Assembly: GCF_004310685.1 (NCBI RefSeq) | Contig: NZ_SISG01000001.1 | Span: 2,418,001-2,482,000, forward strand | From: Glaciihabitans arcticus | GTDB lineage: Bacteria; Actinomycetota; Actinomycetes; Actinomycetales; Microbacteriaceae | Reading direction: 5' to 3' | Length of the DNA stretch: 64,000 nucleotides | Shown: in pieces, positions 38,900 to 47,949 of the stretch | Layout: each line of letters starts with the position of its first letter | Numbering within the stretch: position 1 is the stretch's first letter | Notes under the pieces: generated by a model | The model's database searches: none | Told to the model about the DNA's origin: nothing | The model's input: the letters and a program-made list of their open reading frames with translations, nothing else | Position numbers and translations under genes: made by a program

Positions 38900-41800
38900 G
38901 ACCCGTGCGCGACGACGCCGGCGTCCTAGCATCATGAGGCAGAAGCCGAGGATGAGCAGGGCAACGGCCATGACCAGCGCGAGCTGCATTTCGACACCGG
39001 TGATCACGAGGCTGAGGCGCGCACGGGCGGTGAAGGGGTCTCCCCCGTCAACGGTGTGCACAACTCCCGCCGAGTTGGTCAGCGGCACGAGATTGCCCGC
39101 GAGGTTGCGCAGCGGGTTTCCGGTCGGAACTCCTGCGGCGTCCGTCTCGGGCACAACGATGGTGGCGATGACCTCGACGTTGTCCGAGTGGGTCTGGAAG
39201 GCGCCCAGGCGGTAGGTCCCTTCCGAGAAGAACGACTGCCCGGGAGCGAATTCACCCTCCCACGGTCCGCTCGCCACGAAATCGTACGCCGCGGGTCCAC
39301 CGATCGGTGACAGGTCGGCGGTCCAGCCGGCGTCGATCGGGGGGCCGGAGATCGTGACATCCTTCACATCGAGGCTGGTCAGCGTCGTGGTTCCGGTGTT
39401 CGTGATGACCCAGTGGATGGTGCGCTGGGAACCGGGAGCGACCTGTACCGCGTTGGCGGCAGTGTCGGCATCCTGGTCGGCGTTCATGGCCGACTTTGAC
39501 GGCACGATCCAGTTTCCGAGCGCATCCTTGACAGCGGGGTCCGGAGTGTCCCCGTCGTACTTGATGACCTGCACCGCGCCGGTGACGGCGTTGTAGAGGT
39601 CATGGTCGGTGACGGCGATCGACGAGTCGGCGCCTACGGCCGTCACGGTGACATCATCCGCGTGCGGTGCATCCGTGGCATTCACGGTGAGCTGGGCCGT
39701 GCCGTAGATCCAGTCGCCCGGCTCCCAGACCGCCGCTCCGTTGTGGGTGGCCGCCCAGTCCGCGGTGAGCGCCCCGCCGACCAGCGATGCAGTTGCGGTG
39801 GTGGTGTCGGGGAACGTCCAGACGAGAGACTGCACACTGGCCCCAGCCAGCGTCTCATCGGAGAGCGTTACGTCGATCAGGTCCTCGTCGCCCGTGTTCT
39901 GCACGCGGACCACGACGGTGCGGGTCTCGCCGGGCTCGTAGTCCTCGGCGTCGAGCATGGAGTCGGCGTCGTTCGCGATGGTGGTTCCCGTGCCGTCACC
40001 CTTCTCGATGTCGACGAACGGGCCGATGCCGCTCTTCGCGTGGAACGGGTCTTCGTCGTCGACGAGCACGGGGTCGCCCGAGTCGTCGAGCGCGATCGAG
40101 GCCGTGCCCGGCACCACGATGTTTGCGGTGACCGTCACGAGGTCGGCGTGCGATCCGTTGGCGGGCAGCGTGAGCGTGCCGGTGGCGAAGAACGATGCGC
40201 CGGGGGGCAGGATCCCGGGCCACGGCGTGCCGGGCACGAAGGTGTACTGCGCCGGTCCACCGAAGTCGCTGAGGTCTGCCGTCCAGATGCCGGGTACGTC
40301 CGTGACGCCGGTGACGGGGTTGCGCAGGTCGATGTTCGTCAATGACGTCGTGCCAGTGTTGGTGACGACCCAGCGCACGGTCTGCGGGGTGTTGACGGGG
40401 TAAACGACGGCGTGGTCGGTGTCGTTCGCGTCCTGGTCGTCAGACACCAGCGGCTTGGTCGGGATGACCCAGGCACCCGGTCCGCCCACCGCGGGGTCGG
40501 CGACCTCGCCGTCGTACTCGATGACCTGGATGCCTCCGGTGAACGCGTTGTAGTCGTTCGTGTCGGTGACGGGCGTGTTGGTGTTCGTTCCGGTCGCCGT
40601 CACCGTCACGCGGTCGGTGTGCGCCACGGAGCCGAGGCCGACCGTGAGCGTCGCGGTTCCGGTGATGATCTCGCCGGGCTTCCACGATGTCGCCGCGGGG
40701 AGCACAGCCGTCCAGGTGGAGCCGACCAGCACGGCCGGAACTACATCGTTGTTCGGCAGTGTCCAACTGAGGTCACTCACGATCGCGCCGGTGAGTGACA
40801 CATCAGTGAGCGTGATGTCCTCGAGGTCGTCCGTGCCGGTGTTCGTGACGGTGATGTCGATCTGGCGCGATTCGCCCGCCGAGTAAGCCGCCGCGTCGGG
40901 CATGGTGTCGGCCGCGTTGCCCAGCTCGTCACCCTTCACGATCGACACCCTCGCGCTGACGAAGGTCGGGTTCTTGAGCTCGACAGCAGTGACGCCGAGC
41001 GCGCTCATGGTGATCGGGTCACCATTGGCAGAAGTGGTCGCCCCGGTGATCAGGGTCGGGATGCCCCAGCTCGAGCCGGCCGGAAGCCCGCCCGTCGGCG
41101 CGGTCTCCGTGATGGTCACGACAGTGCCCTGGGGGATACCGGGTGAGGTGAAGACGCCGCCGTTGACGATCGAGAACGTGCCGGGCGTCGCCTTGCCCGG
41201 GTAGTCCCAGGTTCCGGTGAAGAGGTGGCCCGCCGTGAGCGTGGAGGCAGCCGGGCCGGTCACGTTCTTCGTGATCGAGAACTGAACGAGCTGGGTCGTC
41301 GGGTTGAGCAGGCCGACCGCAACCGTGGTCGCGTTGCCGATGACGAGGCTTGCGCCGTCGGCTGTCACGGTGACTCCCGAGCCGCTGAAGATCGGGTCGC
41401 CCCAGGTCACGTCGGCGATGTTCGCGGGAGCGTCCTCCTTCACGAGCACGGTCGTGCCGGTCGGCAGCGCCGGGCTCGTGAAAGTCGGAGACGCCTTGGT
41501 GACGGTCGTTGTGGTCCAGGTCGTGCCGCCGTCGGTGGAGTACTGCAGGGTGAACGGGGTGTTCGCGGGAACGGAGGCCGTGGCATCCGCACCCACCGAC
41601 TTGGTGATCGAGAATCGACCGGTCAGCTGGGTCGTCGGGTTCTCCAGCCCGACGGCGACGGTCGTACCGTTGCCGACCGTGAGCCGGGCCACGCCCGCCG
41701 TCGTCGTCACGCCCGCGCCGCTGTAGACCGGGGTGCCCCAGGCGACGTCGACGATGTCGGCCGTGGGGGCGACCTCGCGCACGCGCACCTGGGTTCCGGT

Positions 41801-44800
41801 CGGAACACCGGCGATGGTGAACGTGGGTGCGTTCTTCGAAACGGTGCGGTTGGTCCAGGTGGTCCCGCCGTCGACCGAGTACTGCACGACGAATGAGTAG
41901 CCGTTCGTCACGGACGCCGCACCGGTCCCGGTGACCGCCTTCGTCACCGAGAAGCTGCCGAGCAGCTGGGTCGCCGGGTTCTCGATGCCGACGGCGAGAT
42001 CGGAGTTGGCGACGACCGTGAAGCTTGCGACGCCTGCGGTGGTCGTGACTCCTGTTCCCGAGTAGACGGGGGTGCCCCACTCCACGTCGGCGATGTTCGC
42101 GGTCGGTGCGGTCTCCCTGACGAGCACTGAGCTGCCGGCCGGGAGGCCGGTGACGGTGAAGCTCGGCGAGGCCTTGGAGACCGTTCTCGGAATCCAGGTT
42201 GTGCCGCCGTTGGTCGAGTACTCGACGGTGAAGGCATACGCGTTGCCGACCGAGCCCGCGCCGGTGCCGGTCACCGACTTGGTGACGCTGAAGTCCCCGA
42301 GCTGCTGGGTGATGGGGTTGTTGAGAGCGACGGCGACCAGTGTTCCGTCGCCGGTGACAAAGCTCGTCACTCCGGCCGTGGTGGTCACGCCGGGGCCGCT
42401 GAAGACGGGGGTTCCCCACGTCGCGTTGGGCAGGTTGTTGGTGGAAGACAGCTCCCGAACGAGTACCGTCGTGCCGGTCGGGATTCCGTTCACCGAGACG
42501 GTTGAGTCGCGCGTGACGGGCGCGTCGATCCAGTTGGCGCCGTTGTCGACGGAGTACTGCAAAGCGAAGGACCGTCCGGCGGGTACCAAGGACTCGGCGG
42601 TGCCGGTGACCGTCTTGGCAACGGTGAAGCCGCCGGTCAGCTGGGTGGTCGGGTTCTGAAGAGCGACATCGAGGGATGCCCCCTCGGCCATCGTGAAGGT
42701 CGCGGTGCCGTTGGCGTTGCTCGTGACGCCCGTGCCGGACCAGACGGGCGTGCCCCAGACGACGCTGGCGGGTGCTCCGACGGGAGTCGCCTCGGTGAGG
42801 GTGACGACCGCACCGCGCGGAATCGGGTCGGAGAACGTCGAAGTGCCGCCCTTGGTGACGGTGAGCGTGCCGGATCCCCCGGTGTAGCTGTAGTTGACGG
42901 AGAACGACTGCGCGTTGGCGACAGAGCCAGCGGCAGCACCGGTGACGGACTTGCTGACGCGGAAGGTGCCCGCCTCGTACAGCGTGTTCGTGACGGTGAA
43001 CTCGACTGCGGTGTTGCCAGTGACGAGTGCGGCCGTGGACGGGCTGATCACAACCGTCTTATATGCCGTGGTTCCGGACTCGGCGACGGTGACGAAGGTA
43101 CCGGTGGGCACGGCGACCGGTGAACTCGTGGCGCCCGCAACCAGTGTGATGGTACCCGCCGCTCCTAGGGACAGGGCGTTGCCGCGGAAGTCCGTGGCTG
43201 TCGCGATCATCGTGAACGTCTGCCCAGCGACCGGAACGCCCGGACCGGCCAGGGCCTTCGCAACAGTGAATGATGCGTTCGCCGTGTAGCCCGCATCGAT
43301 GTCGTGGTTGACCCAGCCCGCGGGACCGGCCGAGAAGGTGACGACGCCGGAGGAGGGGTTGGGATCAGAACCGGCGAGCGCCGAGCCACCGGTGCTGGTG
43401 AGTGATGCGTCGGACCAGGCGATCGTCCCGAAGGCTGCCGCGTTGGGACCGGTCAGAGTCAGGTTGCCGGCCGGTTTGACGAAGGTGATCGTATAGTCGC
43501 CGCCGTCCGCAACAAAACCTGTTCCCGCGTAATAGGCCGAGTCGGGGTCGGACGAGAAGTAGTAGCTGCCGTCCGCTGCGGTCGTCACGCTCTTGATGAG
43601 CGTGCCGCCCTTGCGGAGTTCGACCGTTGCGCCTGCGATGGCGGGCTCATCGGCGTCCTGAATGCCGTCCTGGTCGGCGTCGAACCAGACGCGGTTTCCG
43701 ACCTCGATGGGCGCGGCTTCGGCGAGCAGCTGCACAGCTCCGAGTCCACCACCCTTCTGGAACGTTCCGGATGACGTGGACGTGGTCGACCCGCCCGGGT
43801 CGGCCGTGTGCTCGTAGCCCGCGATGTTCGCGCCGTTCGTCGTCGAGTACCAGCTGGTGCCCGCGAGGCGGATTCCGGCGAGAGGGTCGTAGGCGGTGGT
43901 CACGACCTCCTTGGTGCCGCGGATGCCCGCGAGCGCGCCGAGTGCCACCTCCTGGTGGGTGGTGCCGTCGCCGACGTTCATGCGGTCGTTGTAGAACTCG
44001 AATCCGCCAGGTCCCTGCGCCGCGTTCTGCGTCGCGGTGGTGCGTGCTCCGGCAGTTCCGTTGGACTCCAGGGTCCAGGAGTTGCCGTTGTTCGTCGACG
44101 CGATGAGGATGTCGCCGCTGGCGCCCGTCTCGTAGTGGTTGGTCGAGGGGCTCTCTGTAGAGAAGTTGCGGTTGCCACCCTGGATCGAGGTTCGGTCAGA
44201 GAATCCGAGAGTGAGGTAGTTGGATTCGTCGAAGTACAGTCCGCTCAGAACGGGCTGCGGGTACATGTGCCATCCCGCGCCGGCCTCGGAGACGCGGCCC
44301 CCGGTCCACGACCAGGTTCCCGTCCAGGTGTTCCACCGCTGTGACTGAGGGGCGAGAACGTTGCTGTAGATATCGCCCTTGGCATAGCCGAGGGATGCAC
44401 CGTTCAGCACCGTGGTGAAGGTCGAGCCGGAGGAGACGGGGAGAGCGGTGCGCATGACGTTCGCCGTCATGCCTGCTGCGGCCGCGGACTGGCCGGGGTT
44501 GAATCCGGCTACCGTCTCGCCGGTCGACACCCAACCGACGTAGAGCTGGTCGTTGTGAAGAGTGAGAGCCCAGGGGCGCTGGCCGACCGTGAGCCCGAGG
44601 GGAGTCGTGGAGATGACCGTCGGCGAGTTGATCGTCGTGATGTCGATGGCGACGAGCGTCTTGTTGAACAGGTTGATCAGGTAGAGCGTCTTGCCGTCGG
44701 CGCTGACCGTCATCCCGCCGATGCCGACGGTGCCCGCCTTGGCGAACGCGTCGGCGTCGTAGGCGGAGTCCCCAGCGCCCTTCAGCCCGCGCGCGTCGTT

Positions 44801-45721
44801 GGACTGCACCGTGCCGAGCGGGATGTTGAGGGGCGCGGCGGTGATGTCCTTCCACGCGCTCACGGTGGACCCGGTCGAGACAGTGCCCGTCGAGGTCAGC
44901 ACATTGCTGATGCGGTAGATACCGCCGATGCCGAGCGTGCCGAGACCCGAGTGACGCTTGTAGGTCGCCGAGACGAAGATGTCGTTCGCGCTCGGGCGGT
45001 ATGCGGTGCCCCAGACGGAGCCGACCTGGCCGAACGTGGCCAGGGTGGTACGGCCCGCGAAGGCTGTGGCGCCGGTCGAGGTCGACCCGTTCGCGGGCTG
45101 GTTGAGCGAGTACGGGGCAGCGACGACGGCAGGATTGGCGCTCGCATCGGCGGAGGCGGGCGTGCCGGTGTAGATGGGCTGGCCGGAGTACTGGATCGCT
45201 GTGACGAGCGGGGCGTTCGACTGGGAGTAGGTCTCGGGCACATTGGCACCGAAGTTGACGTTGCTGGCACCCAGAGACACGAACTGCACGTTCGAACCAT
45301 TGCGCGTGCCGGCCGTGGCGTTGTACATGGGTGACGGCGTGAATCCGGCGGGAAGTCCCGTGAATTCCACACGGAGGGTGCCGGGGAGAGCACCGGTGGT
45401 GCCGGTGATTGTCCACTGACCGAGCGCAGCGGACGACGCGGACGACGTCGTGGTGCCGAAGACTGCATTGGCCGAATTGTATGCCGTGATTGTCACGCCG
45501 CCGATGCCGGTGTCGACTGCGACCCCACTGTGCGCAGCGACGGTCGTGTCGAACCGGCCGTTCGCGTTGAAGTCACGGAAGACGGTGCCCGAGACGGAGC
45601 CGGTGGCTGCCTGCGCTGCCTGCGGAGCTGCCGAAAGGGTCAGGCCGGAGACGACGACCATTGTCGCGAGCGTCGCCGCGACTACTCGGAAACTGCGTGC
45701 GCGCTTAAGTCCAGCCAGCAT
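38897..45721 (-). CDS. Giant surface protein with SdrD-B-like, DUF5979 and A-B-A-B repeat domains
   Basis: The 2274-residue protein has a Sec signal (about 1-38), then an SdrD-B-like domain (VSGTVFRDFNANGRFD). A roughly 450-residue region follows with propeller-like phrases (IGGMTVSADGKTLYLINLFN). A second SdrD-B domain comes at about 672-810 (VGNRVWFDADQDGIQDADEP), then seven DUF5979-like units of about 110 residues (812-1585) and two alternating pairs of about 150-residue DUF11-like domains (about 1590-2210). The C-terminus is LVITG, a hydrophobic helix and RRRRRARV, a cell-wall-sorting layout without the LPxTG proline. It is probably a wall-anchored stalk or adhesin. GGAG lies 10 nt before the ATG. 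No sortase gene is in the window. Confidence 0.9.
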   Translation of the reverse strand: MLAGLKRARSFRVVAATLATMVVVSGLTLSAAPQAAQAATGSVSGTVFRDFNANGRFDTTVAAHSGVAVDTGIGGVTITAYNSANAVFGTTTSSASSAALGQWTITGTTGALPGTLRVEFTGLPAGFTPSPMYNATAGTRNGSNVQFVSLGASNVNFGANVPETYSQSNAPLVTAIQYSGQPIYTGTPASADASANPAVVAAPYSLNQPANGSTSTGATAFAGRTTLATFGQVGSVWGTAYRPSANDIFVSATYKRHSGLGTLGIGGIYRISNVLTSTGTVSTGSTVSAWKDITAAPLNIPLGTVQSNDARGLKGAGDSAYDADAFAKAGTVGIGGMTVSADGKTLYLINLFNKTLVAIDITTINSPTVISTTPLGLTVGQRPWALTLHNDQLYVGWVSTGETVAGFNPGQSAAAAGMTANVMRTALPVSSGSTFTTVLNGASLGYAKGDIYSNVLAPQSQRWNTWTGTWSWTGGRVSEAGAGWHMYPQPVLSGLYFDESNYLTLGFSDRTSIQGGNRNFSTESPSTNHYETGASGDILIASTNNGNSWTLESNGTAGARTTATQNAAQGPGGFEFYNDRMNVGDGTTHQEVALGALAGIRGTKEVVTTAYDPLAGIRLAGTSWYSTTNGANIAGYEHTADPGGSTTSTSSGTFQKGGGLGAVQLLAEAAPIEVGNRVWFDADQDGIQDADEPAIAGATVELRKGGTLIKSVTTAADGSYYFSSDPDSAYYAGTGFVADGGDYTITFVKPAGNLTLTGPNAAAFGTIAWSDASLTSTGGSALAGSDPNPSSGVVTFSAGPAGWVNHDIDAGYTANASFTVAKALAGPGVPVAGQTFTMIATATDFRGNALSLGAAGTITLVAGATSSPVAVPTGTFVTVAESGTTAYKTVVISPSTAALVTGNTAVEFTVTNTLYEAGTFRVSKSVTGAAAGSVANAQSFSVNYSYTGGSGTLTVTKGGTSTFSDPIPRGAVVTLTEATPVGAPASVVWGTPVWSGTGVTSNANGTATFTMAEGASLDVALQNPTTQLTGGFTVAKTVTGTAESLVPAGRSFALQYSVDNGANWIDAPVTRDSTVSVNGIPTGTTVLVRELSSTNNLPNATWGTPVFSGPGVTTTAGVTSFVTGDGTLVAVALNNPITQQLGDFSVTKSVTGTGAGSVGNAYAFTVEYSTNGGTTWIPRTVSKASPSFTVTGLPAGSSVLVRETAPTANIADVEWGTPVYSGTGVTTTAGVASFTVVANSDLAVGIENPATQLLGSFSVTKAVTGTGAASVTNGYSFVVQYSVDGGTTWTNRTVSKNAPTFTIAGVPTGTQVRVREVAPTADIVDVAWGTPVYSGAGVTTTAGVARLTVGNGTTVAVGLENPTTQLTGRFSITKSVGADATASVPANTPFTLQYSTDGGTTWTTTTVTKASPTFTSPALPTGTTVLVKEDAPANIADVTWGDPIFSGSGVTVTADGASLVIGNATTVAVGLLNPTTQLVQFSITKNVTGPAASTLTAGHLFTGTWDYPGKATPGTFSIVNGGVFTSPGIPQGTVVTITETAPTGGLPAGSSWGIPTLITGATTSANGDPITMSALGVTAVELKNPTFVSARVSIVKGDELGNAADTMPDAAAYSAGESRQIDITVTNTGTDDLEDITLTDVSLTGAIVSDLSWTLPNNDVVPAVLVGSTWTAVLPAATSWKPGEIITGTATLTVGLGSVAHTDRVTVTATGTNTNTPVTDTNDYNAFTGGIQVIEYDGEVADPAVGGPGAWVIPTKPLVSDDQDANDTDHAVVYPVNTPQTVRWVVTNTGTTSLTNIDLRNPVTGVTDVPGIWTADLSDFGGPAQYTFVPGTPWPGILPPGASFFATGTLTLPANGSHADLVTVTANIVVPGTASIALDDSGDPVLVDDEDPFHAKSGIGPFVDIEKGDGTGTTIANDADSMLDAEDYEPGETRTVVVRVQNTGDEDLIDVTLSDETLAGASVQSLVWTFPDTTTATASLVGGALTADWAATHNGAAVWEPGDWIYGTAQLTVNATDAPHADDVTVTAVGADSSIAVTDHDLYNAVTGAVQVIKYDGDTPDPAVKDALGNWIVPSKSAMNADQDADTAANAVQVAPGSQRTIHWVITNTGTTTLTSLDVKDVTISGPPIDAGWTADLSPIGGPAAYDFVASGPWEGEFAPGQSFFSEGTYRLGAFQTHSDNVEVIATIVVPETDAAGVPTGNPLRNLAGNLVPLTNSAGVVHTVDGGDPFTARARLSLVITGVEMQLALVMAVALLILGFCLMMLGRRRRRARV
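40966..43284 (-). repeat. Seven tandem DUF5979-like repeats in the 2274-residue surface protein
   Basis: Units of about 330 bp recur with phrases such as FSVTKSVTGTGAGSV, YSVDGGTTW, VRETAPTANIADVEWGTPVY and VGLENPTTQL. The central four are closest to each other; the first and last are most diverged. Confidence 0.8.
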
Positions 45722-45853
45722 GACTGATGTGCTCCATCGGGTAAGTACGCTCGATGCAACTTCTGCTAGGTGATCGCTCGGGCGGAATGTGGTGTGCCGG
45801 CTGTCTGGTGACGGGGTTGTGGCAGACGGAGGGCTCTTTCAGAATAGTCGTTA

Positions 45854-45872
45854 GTGTGAGGGCGTCTCACAC
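45854..45872. promoter_or_regulatory. Perfect inverted repeat between two divergent surface-gene units
   Basis: GTGTGAG-ggcgt-CTCACAC, perfect over 7 bp with a 5-nt centre, lies between the 2274-residue surface protein gene and the beta-helix/DyP operon, 133 nt and 59 nt from their starts. An operator is more likely than a terminator because both flanking genes are transcribed away from it. Confidence 0.5.
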
Positions 45873-45919
45873 CCTATTAAGGGGGCCACCATCAAAGGGA
45901 TCGGCCCGGGCACCCGCTT

Positions 45920-45925
45920 TATACT
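45920..45925 (+). promoter_or_regulatory. -10 element of a leaderless promoter for the beta-helix/DyP operon
   Basis: TATACT, the best -10 match in the window, 6 nt before the ATG at 45932. Confidence 0.6.
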
Positions 45926-45931
45926 CGGGTC

Positions 45932-47254
45932 ATGGGGGCACGCGCACATCAGGTGATAAGCAGCTCCATGATTCTCATCGCCGTGCTTGTGACATCGTCG
46001 CTCTTGAGCGCGTGCTCAACCCAGCCAGGGCAATCGGGCCAGGCGCTGGTCGAGGTTCCCGCCGACGCCCCGACTATTTCGGCGGCACTCGAGCTCGTGT
46101 CCCCGGGCGGGCTGATTCTGGTCTCGCCGGGCGAGTACCCCGAATCCGTGACGATCGATGTGGCCGACGTCACACTGCGTGGCACCGATAGAAACGCGGT
46201 CATCATCGACGGCGAGGGGCTGCGCGCCAATGGTGTGCAGGTGGTCGCCACGGGCGTGCGCGTACAGAACCTGACGGTGCGCAATCACACCTTCAATGGC
46301 GTGCTAGTCACCGGCATGCGCGATGCCAATGGCGCCCAAGCACACAACCTCGACGGCTACGAGAAGCTCGATCCCGAGAAGTTCCCGCCCCTCGAGCGGT
46401 TCGAGGTGAGCAATGTCACAGCCAGCAACAACGGGCTCTACGGCATCTACGCGTTCAATTCACGGCACGGAGTGATCCGTGACAACTACGCATCGGGGTC
46501 GGCGGACTCGGGCTTCTACGTCGGCCAGTGCGCTGGCTGCGACATCCTCGTCACCAACAATGTGGCCGAGAACAACGCGATCGGCTACGAGAACGCCAAC
46601 GCCTCGGACTCGGTGCTGATCGCCGGAAATCGGTTCAGCAGCAACCGAGTGGGCCTCACGCTGTTGTCCTGGTACCAGGAGGCATACCTCCCGCAGAAGT
46701 CGGCGACGGTGGTGGGCAACCTCATCGCCGACAACACCTCGGCCGACTCACCCGCCCAAGCGCTCGGCGCGTTCGGCATAGGGGTGGGCCTGTCGGGCGC
46801 CAACACGAACACCCTCGAGCGCAATCTCATCGCCGGCAACGCCTCGACCGGCGTGCAGGTGACGAATACCGAAGACCTCGCCTCGACCGGCAACCGGCTC
46901 GTCGACAATTCCTTTGTGGATAACGGCATCGATCTGGCCAACCTGTCGGCAGAGCGATCCCCGTCGGTGGGAACCTGCGTTGAAGGCAGCGGGCCAGGCA
47001 CGGTGCTTCCTGCCGGGTTCGGCAGCGACTGCGCCGGGACGAGCGTCGGAGTCTCGGCAGACAGGCTGCCCGCACTCGATGTGCCCGCTGGCCTGTCCTT
47101 CCTGAAGGTTTCGCCGGGGCCGGACCAGCCCGATATGACCGGGTCGCTCCGAAACGTGCCCCGTCCCCTTCCCGACACCGTCGCCATGCCGAACCCCGGC
47201 TCCTTCGCTCTTCCCGACCGCACTCTCCTCGCGGACCGGGCGGTCGCCCGGTGA
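45932..47254 (+). CDS. Right-handed parallel beta-helix lipoprotein
   Basis: The 440-residue product has a signal peptide with lipobox LLSAC (Cys28). A pectate-lyase/NosD-like beta-helix follows: APTISAALELVSPGGLILVS and PGEYPESVTI, then short coils such as NNGLYGIYAFNSRHGVIRDN, SADSGFYVGQCAGCDILVTN and NNVAENNAIGYENANASDSV. The pattern resembles the TIGR03805-type beta-helix family, whose members elsewhere neighbour redox proteins. A CxxC (GQCAGCD) sits mid-helix. No catalytic residues of pectate lyases are recognised, so it may bind a polymer or metal. The last about 100 residues are Pro-rich. The ATG at 45932 fits the TATACT spacing; its stop overlaps the next gene by 4 nt. Confidence 0.88.
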   Translation: MGARAHQVISSSMILIAVLVTSSLLSACSTQPGQSGQALVEVPADAPTISAALELVSPGGLILVSPGEYPESVTIDVADVTLRGTDRNAVIIDGEGLRANGVQVVATGVRVQNLTVRNHTFNGVLVTGMRDANGAQAHNLDGYEKLDPEKFPPLERFEVSNVTASNNGLYGIYAFNSRHGVIRDNYASGSADSGFYVGQCAGCDILVTNNVAENNAIGYENANASDSVLIAGNRFSSNRVGLTLLSWYQEAYLPQKSATVVGNLIADNTSADSPAQALGAFGIGVGLSGANTNTLERNLIAGNASTGVQVTNTEDLASTGNRLVDNSFVDNGIDLANLSAERSPSVGTCVEGSGPGTVLPAGFGSDCAGTSVGVSADRLPALDVPAGLSFLKVSPGPDQPDMTGSLRNVPRPLPDTVAMPNPGSFALPDRTLLADRAVAR

Positions 47255-47949
47255 GATCCCTGGCCATCGGCATCGCGGTGCTTCTCCTGCTGACGGCTTG
47301 CGCGCCCGCCGAGCCCACCGGCCCACTCGCGTTGACCGGTGAGCAGTCCGAGCGACTCGCCATCGCGCGCTTCCGCAACTTCGATGCCGGCGTACGCGCG
47401 ATAGATGTGACAGTCCCCGCCGACAGTGGCGAACTCGAGCTTGTGGGCTGGTTCGACTACGCGGGTGGCGTCGGCTACGCGGCGGTGTCCTCGGCGAACA
47501 AACCGGCCGGGCTGATCTGGTGGACCCACGAGCTCGTCGCGACACGCTCCATCCCGGTCGATTCTGCGCTCCTCCCCCTGCCCGCCGACGGCTGGGAATC
47601 CGGCCCGCTCGACCCGTCGAGCACCTCCCTTGCGAACGCCGTCGCCGTCGTTGCGAGTCTCGGCTCAGATCGCCCCGAGAACCCGCAGCTGCTGGCGCAG
47701 ACCGACGCGGCCTGGCTGCGCACCGACGAGGTGGACGGCGTGGACGTCGACGTCTTCATCGGCCCGTCGGGAGACTCCGCGACCTCCGCCCCCGAGGACT
47801 CGGCGCTGCGCGCCCGGTACTGGCTGGACGACTCGGGGCTGCTTCTGACGTTCCAGTTCCCCGCGGGCTCGTCAGGCAAGTGGATGACCGCGCTCTTCGG
47901 CCCCGCGAGCGGCATCGTCATCCCGAGCACAGTGCCGGGCACCCCGTGA
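47251..47949 (+). CDS. Lipoprotein of unknown function in the DyP operon
   Basis: The 232-residue product has a signal peptide with lipobox LLTAC (Cys17). The exported part reads as a beta-rich domain: RAIDVTVPADSGELELVGWF, GGVGYAAVSSANKPAGLIWW, AWLRTDEVDGVDVDVFIGP and LLLTFQFPAGSSGKWM. It is reminiscent of LolA/LprG-like folds in which a half-barrel carries a hydrophobic ligand, but I cannot assign a family. Both its start and stop overlap neighbours by 4 nt (GTGA at 47251 and 47946), so its amount is tied to the beta-helix protein and the peroxidase. Confidence 0.85.
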   Translation: MRSLAIGIAVLLLLTACAPAEPTGPLALTGEQSERLAIARFRNFDAGVRAIDVTVPADSGELELVGWFDYAGGVGYAAVSSANKPAGLIWWTHELVATRSIPVDSALLPLPADGWESGPLDPSSTSLANAVAVVASLGSDRPENPQLLAQTDAAWLRTDEVDGVDVDVFIGPSGDSATSAPEDSALRARYWLDDSGLLLTFQFPAGSSGKWMTALFGPASGIVIPSTVPGTP

